Of a stretch of DNA of 8,020 nt, positions 6,220 through 8,020 are shown one piece after another (positions within the stretch are counted from its first letter, which is position 1; every line of letters starts with the position of its first letter). The DNA lies in contig DDES01000033.1 of assembly GCA_002336765.1 (NCBI GenBank), forward strand, positions 29,066-37,085, given 5' to 3'. A model generated the notes under the pieces. That model was not told where the DNA came from. It saw only the letters and a program-made list of their open reading frames with translations, and searched no databases. Origin of the DNA: Novosphingobium sp. UBA1948 (GTDB taxonomy: Bacteria; Pseudomonadota; Alphaproteobacteria; Sphingomonadales; Sphingomonadaceae). Both the position numbers and the translations under genes were made by a program.

Positions 6220-7341
6220 ATGCGCCCACCTGCCTTTCTGCCCCTGCTCTCTGCCGCTGCCGGCATTTCGACCTTCGCCATCATGGATGCGCTGATGAAG
6301 CGGGCCTCGATGCTGTCGGGCGTCTATGCCGCGCTGTTGTGGCGTAGCGTGATCGGGGCGGTGCTGGCGCTGGCGATCTGGCGGCTGGTGACGGGGGGCC
6401 CCTGGCCTGACCGGCGGCGCCTGATGCTGCATGCCGCGCGGGCTGCTGTCACCTGCTGCATGGCTTTCACCTTCTTCTGGGGACTGGTGCGCACGCCAAT
6501 GGCGGTGGGCATGGCGCTATCCTTCATCGCGCCGATCATCGCGCTGTTTATGACCGCGCTGTTTTTGGGCGAGCCGGTGACACGCCGCGCGCTGGTGGCG
6601 TCGGCGCTCGGTCTGGCGGGCGTGGCGGTGATCGGGGCGGGGCGGCTCAGCGGAGGCATGGGCAGCGAATCGGGGATTGGTATGCTGGCCGTGCTGGGTT
6701 CGGCGGTGTTATACGCTGCCAATCTGGTGATGCAGCGCCATCAGGCGCAATTGGCTGCCCCCGCCGAGATCGCCTTTTTCCAGAGCCTGTTCATGGCGAT
6801 GTTGCTGGGGCTGGCCAGCCTGCTGCCTGCGGTGCGCGCCTACGCCATGCCGGTGGACACGGCATGGTCCGACATTGCCGGGGGCGCGGTATTGGCCACG
6901 ATCTCGCTCATGTTGCTAAGCTGGGGCTGGGCGAGGGCGCCCGCCAACCGGCTGTTGCCAGTGGAATATTCCGCTTTTCTCTGGTCGGCGCTGATGGGTT
7001 ATCTGTGGTTTGGCGAAAGGTTGGGCGCGGCCACTCTGGTGGGTGTGGTGCTGATCGTGGCGGGATGCTGGCATGGCACGATGCGCGGCGCGGGCGGGGC
7101 AAGCAAGCGGGCAGAGGAAGCCCCCCCACATCGAGCAGACCGCGCTGTAACAGTCGAGGAAACACCAGTTTTTTCGATATTGCTTCGCAATTGCAAAAAT
7201 AACCGCAAATGCGGCCCTGATTCCACTTTAGCCGACCTTGACGCGGCGCAAAATCCCGCGCAGGGGCCAATGTCGCTACAACCGCCTTTGTGCAGGATTG
7301 GGCGACACGCGCCTACCCTGCCCTCTGGCCCCATGAGGTGA
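6220..7341 (+). CDS. EamA-type drug/metabolite transporter with anomalous C-terminal tail
   Basis: Inner-membrane permease of the DMT superfamily, built from two EamA repeats (about residues 8-140 and 152-286) with about ten hydrophobic helices. Recognisable pieces are the first helix ending in IMDALMKRA, AVGMALSFIAPIIALFMTALFLGEPV closing the first repeat, and VEYSAFLWSALMGYLWFGER in the second. Members export or import small metabolites; the substrate is not predictable. AGGGAG at 6209-6214, five bases before the ATG, supports the start. The last helix ends near residue 286, yet the frame runs to 373. The final 85 residues are hydrophilic and not transporter-like. They cover what looks like intergenic DNA before acnA and end 13 bases before its ATG. 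A run of seven C (7121-7127) lies where the tail begins. With one C fewer, the frame would stop at 7148-7150, giving about 309 residues, the normal family length. The true end is therefore uncertain. Confidence 0.88.
   Translation: MRPPAFLPLLSAAAGISTFAIMDALMKRASMLSGVYAALLWRSVIGAVLALAIWRLVTGGPWPDRRRLMLHAARAAVTCCMAFTFFWGLVRTPMAVGMALSFIAPIIALFMTALFLGEPVTRRALVASALGLAGVAVIGAGRLSGGMGSESGIGMLAVLGSAVLYAANLVMQRHQAQLAAPAEIAFFQSLFMAMLLGLASLLPAVRAYAMPVDTAWSDIAGGAVLATISLMLLSWGWARAPANRLLPVEYSAFLWSALMGYLWFGERLGAATLVGVVLIVAGCWHGTMRGAGGASKRAEEAPPHRADRAVTVEETPVFSILLRNCKNNRKCGPDSTLADLDAAQNPAQGPMSLQPPLCRIGRHAPTLPSGPMR
7121..7127 (+). other. Run of seven C at which the transporter frame may change
   Basis: This homopolymer lies in codons 301-303 of the transporter reading, just after the last membrane helix. 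Removing one C would bring in a TAA at 7148-7150; adding one would bring in a TAA at 7200-7202. It may be a sequencing error, a natural indel or a phase-variable tract; the sequence alone cannot decide between these. Confidence 0.4.
7179..7214. repeat. Two adjacent inverted repeats in an AT-rich patch upstream of acnA
   Basis: ATTGC (7179-7183) and GCAAT (7187-7191) pair around TTC, and CCGCA (7203-7207) and TGCGG (7210-7214) pair around AA. GCAATTGC (7187-7194) is itself a palindrome. The patch is clearly more AT-rich than the surrounding DNA and lies 140-175 bases before the acnA start, inside the anomalous tail of the transporter frame. This composition suggests regulatory rather than coding DNA, for example operator sites or small hairpins for acnA. 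No specific regulator can be named, and no clear sigma70 promoter was found here. Confidence 0.35.
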
Positions 7342-7346
7342 GGAAG
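7338..7346 (+). promoter_or_regulatory. Ribosome binding site of acnA
   Basis: GTGAGGAAG contains GAGGA (7340-7344), ten bases before the ATG at 7355. It overlaps the TGA that ends the long transporter frame (7339-7341), so ribosomes leaving that frame would end on the acnA ribosome site. Confidence 0.65.
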
Positions 7347-7354
7347 ACGCCCGC

Positions 7355-8020
7355 ATGACCCAGGTCGGACAGGACTCGCTCGGCACCCGCTCGAAATTGA
7401 GCGCCGGTGGCAAGGAAGTCGCTTATTATTCGCTGAAGAAGGCCGCCGACAAATTCGGCGACATCAGCCGCCTGCCCTTCAGCATGAAGGTGCTGCTGGA
7501 AAACCTGCTGCGCTTCGAGGACGGTGGCTTCACCGTTTCGACCGCCGACATTCAGGCGATTGTCGATTGGCAGAAGAACCCCAGCGAATCGTCGAACGAG
7601 ATCCAGTATCGCCCCGCCCGCGTGCTGCTGCAGGATTTCACCGGCGTGCCCTGCGTGGTCGATCTGGCCGCCATGCGCGATGCCATCGCCACGCTGGGTG
7701 GCGACACCTCGAAGATCAACCCGCTGGTGCCGGTCAACCTCGTGATCGACCACTCGGTGATGGTGGACGAATTCGGCACGCCGCAGGCTTTCGAGCAGAA
7801 TGTGGAAATCGAATACCACCGCAACATGGAGCGCTACGACTTCCTGAAGTGGGGTTCCAAGTCGCTCAACAATTTCTACGCCGTGCCGCCGGGCACCGGC
7901 ATCTGCCACCAGGTGAACCTTGAAAACATCGCGCAGGCGGTGTGGACCTCGGTCGACCAGAACGGCGAAACCGTGGCCTATCCCGACACTTGCGTCGGCA
8001 CCGACTCGCACACCACCATG
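7355..8020 (+). CDS. acnA: Aconitate hydratase AcnA, N-terminal 222 residues (runs off right edge)
   Basis: The N-terminal quarter of a protein family of about 890 residues, in the cytosol. It isomerises citrate to isocitrate through cis-aconitate in the TCA cycle, using a 4Fe-4S cluster. Visible family signatures are YYSLKKA (24-30), LPFSMKVLLENLLR (40-53), RPARVLLQDFTGVPCVVDLA (86-105), LVIDHSVMVDEFG (129-141), the Y-D-F-L-K-W segment (161-166), VPPGTGICHQVNLE (177-190) and PDTCVGTDSHTTM (210-222). The D-H-S (132-134) and D-S-H (217-219) blocks belong to the conserved active-site regions of aconitases. The window ends exactly after the ATG codon of this last motif. The cluster-ligand cysteines lie further downstream and cannot be checked. 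The start is supported by GAGGA ten bases upstream. AcnA-type rather than AcnB, because this domain order starts directly with the Fe-S catalytic domain. 2-methylcitrate-type AcnD is a less likely alternative. Confidence 0.95.
   Translation, partial: MTQVGQDSLGTRSKLSAGGKEVAYYSLKKAADKFGDISRLPFSMKVLLENLLRFEDGGFTVSTADIQAIVDWQKNPSESSNEIQYRPARVLLQDFTGVPCVVDLAAMRDAIATLGGDTSKINPLVPVNLVIDHSVMVDEFGTPQAFEQNVEIEYHRNMERYDFLKWGSKSLNNFYAVPPGTGICHQVNLENIAQAVWTSVDQNGETVAYPDTCVGTDSHTTM

Noticed and set aside
7238..7293. TTGACG (7238) and TTGTGC (7288) as possible -35 boxes for acnA
   Set aside because: No acceptable -10 box lies 16-18 bases downstream of either, so no promoter is called.
7313..8011. Minus-strand open frame (232 codons) opposite acnA
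   Set aside because: The plus strand encodes clear aconitase motifs; this frame is its antisense shadow.

Overview
This GC-rich window looks like ordinary chromosomal DNA of an alphaproteobacterium. Codon use, the YkuD_2 and YcbB-like transpeptidases, the retropepsin-like protease and an AcnA-type aconitase all fit. A sphingomonad (Novosphingobium/Sphingobium-like) is my best guess from gene style; no rRNA or other taxonomic marker is present. I see no tRNA, rRNA, insertion sequence, CRISPR array or phage gene. Eight protein genes fill the window, two of them cut by its edges.

Layout. (1) 1-2653, minus strand: a membrane GGDEF-EAL protein, followed 76 bases downstream by a membrane sensor histidine kinase that runs off the left edge just after its H-box. 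They form a probable two-gene signalling unit (cyclic-di-GMP turnover plus phosphorelay). (2) 2721-4490, plus strand, divergent from the first block: a membrane-anchored retropepsin-like aspartic protease, a GNAT acetyltransferase of the SSAT/thialysine type, and an exported YkuD_2-family L,D-transpeptidase-like protein. They are 33 and 45 bases apart and could be co-transcribed. (3) 4530-6059, minus strand, convergent with block 2: a larger exported L,D-transpeptidase of the YcbB type. (4) 6220 onwards, plus strand: an EamA-type DMT transporter with an unusually long C-terminal tail, then the first 222 codons of aconitase acnA, running off the right edge.

How they may work together. Blocks 2 and 3 are rich in envelope functions: a periplasmic-type protease and two different cysteine transpeptidase families placed tail to tail. 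This suggests a small peptidoglycan or envelope-maintenance neighbourhood. Block 1 would sense a periplasmic or membrane signal and alter cyclic-di-GMP or a phosphorelay. acnA is a TCA-cycle housekeeping gene.

I found no convincing new biological system. The points most worth a second look are: a GGDEF domain that keeps its signature motif but has glycine at the first metal-ligand aspartate; the transporter tail, which probably comes from a frame change at a run of seven C and covers the acnA upstream region; inverted repeats in that upstream region; and a YcbB-type transpeptidase with no visible peptidoglycan-binding domain.
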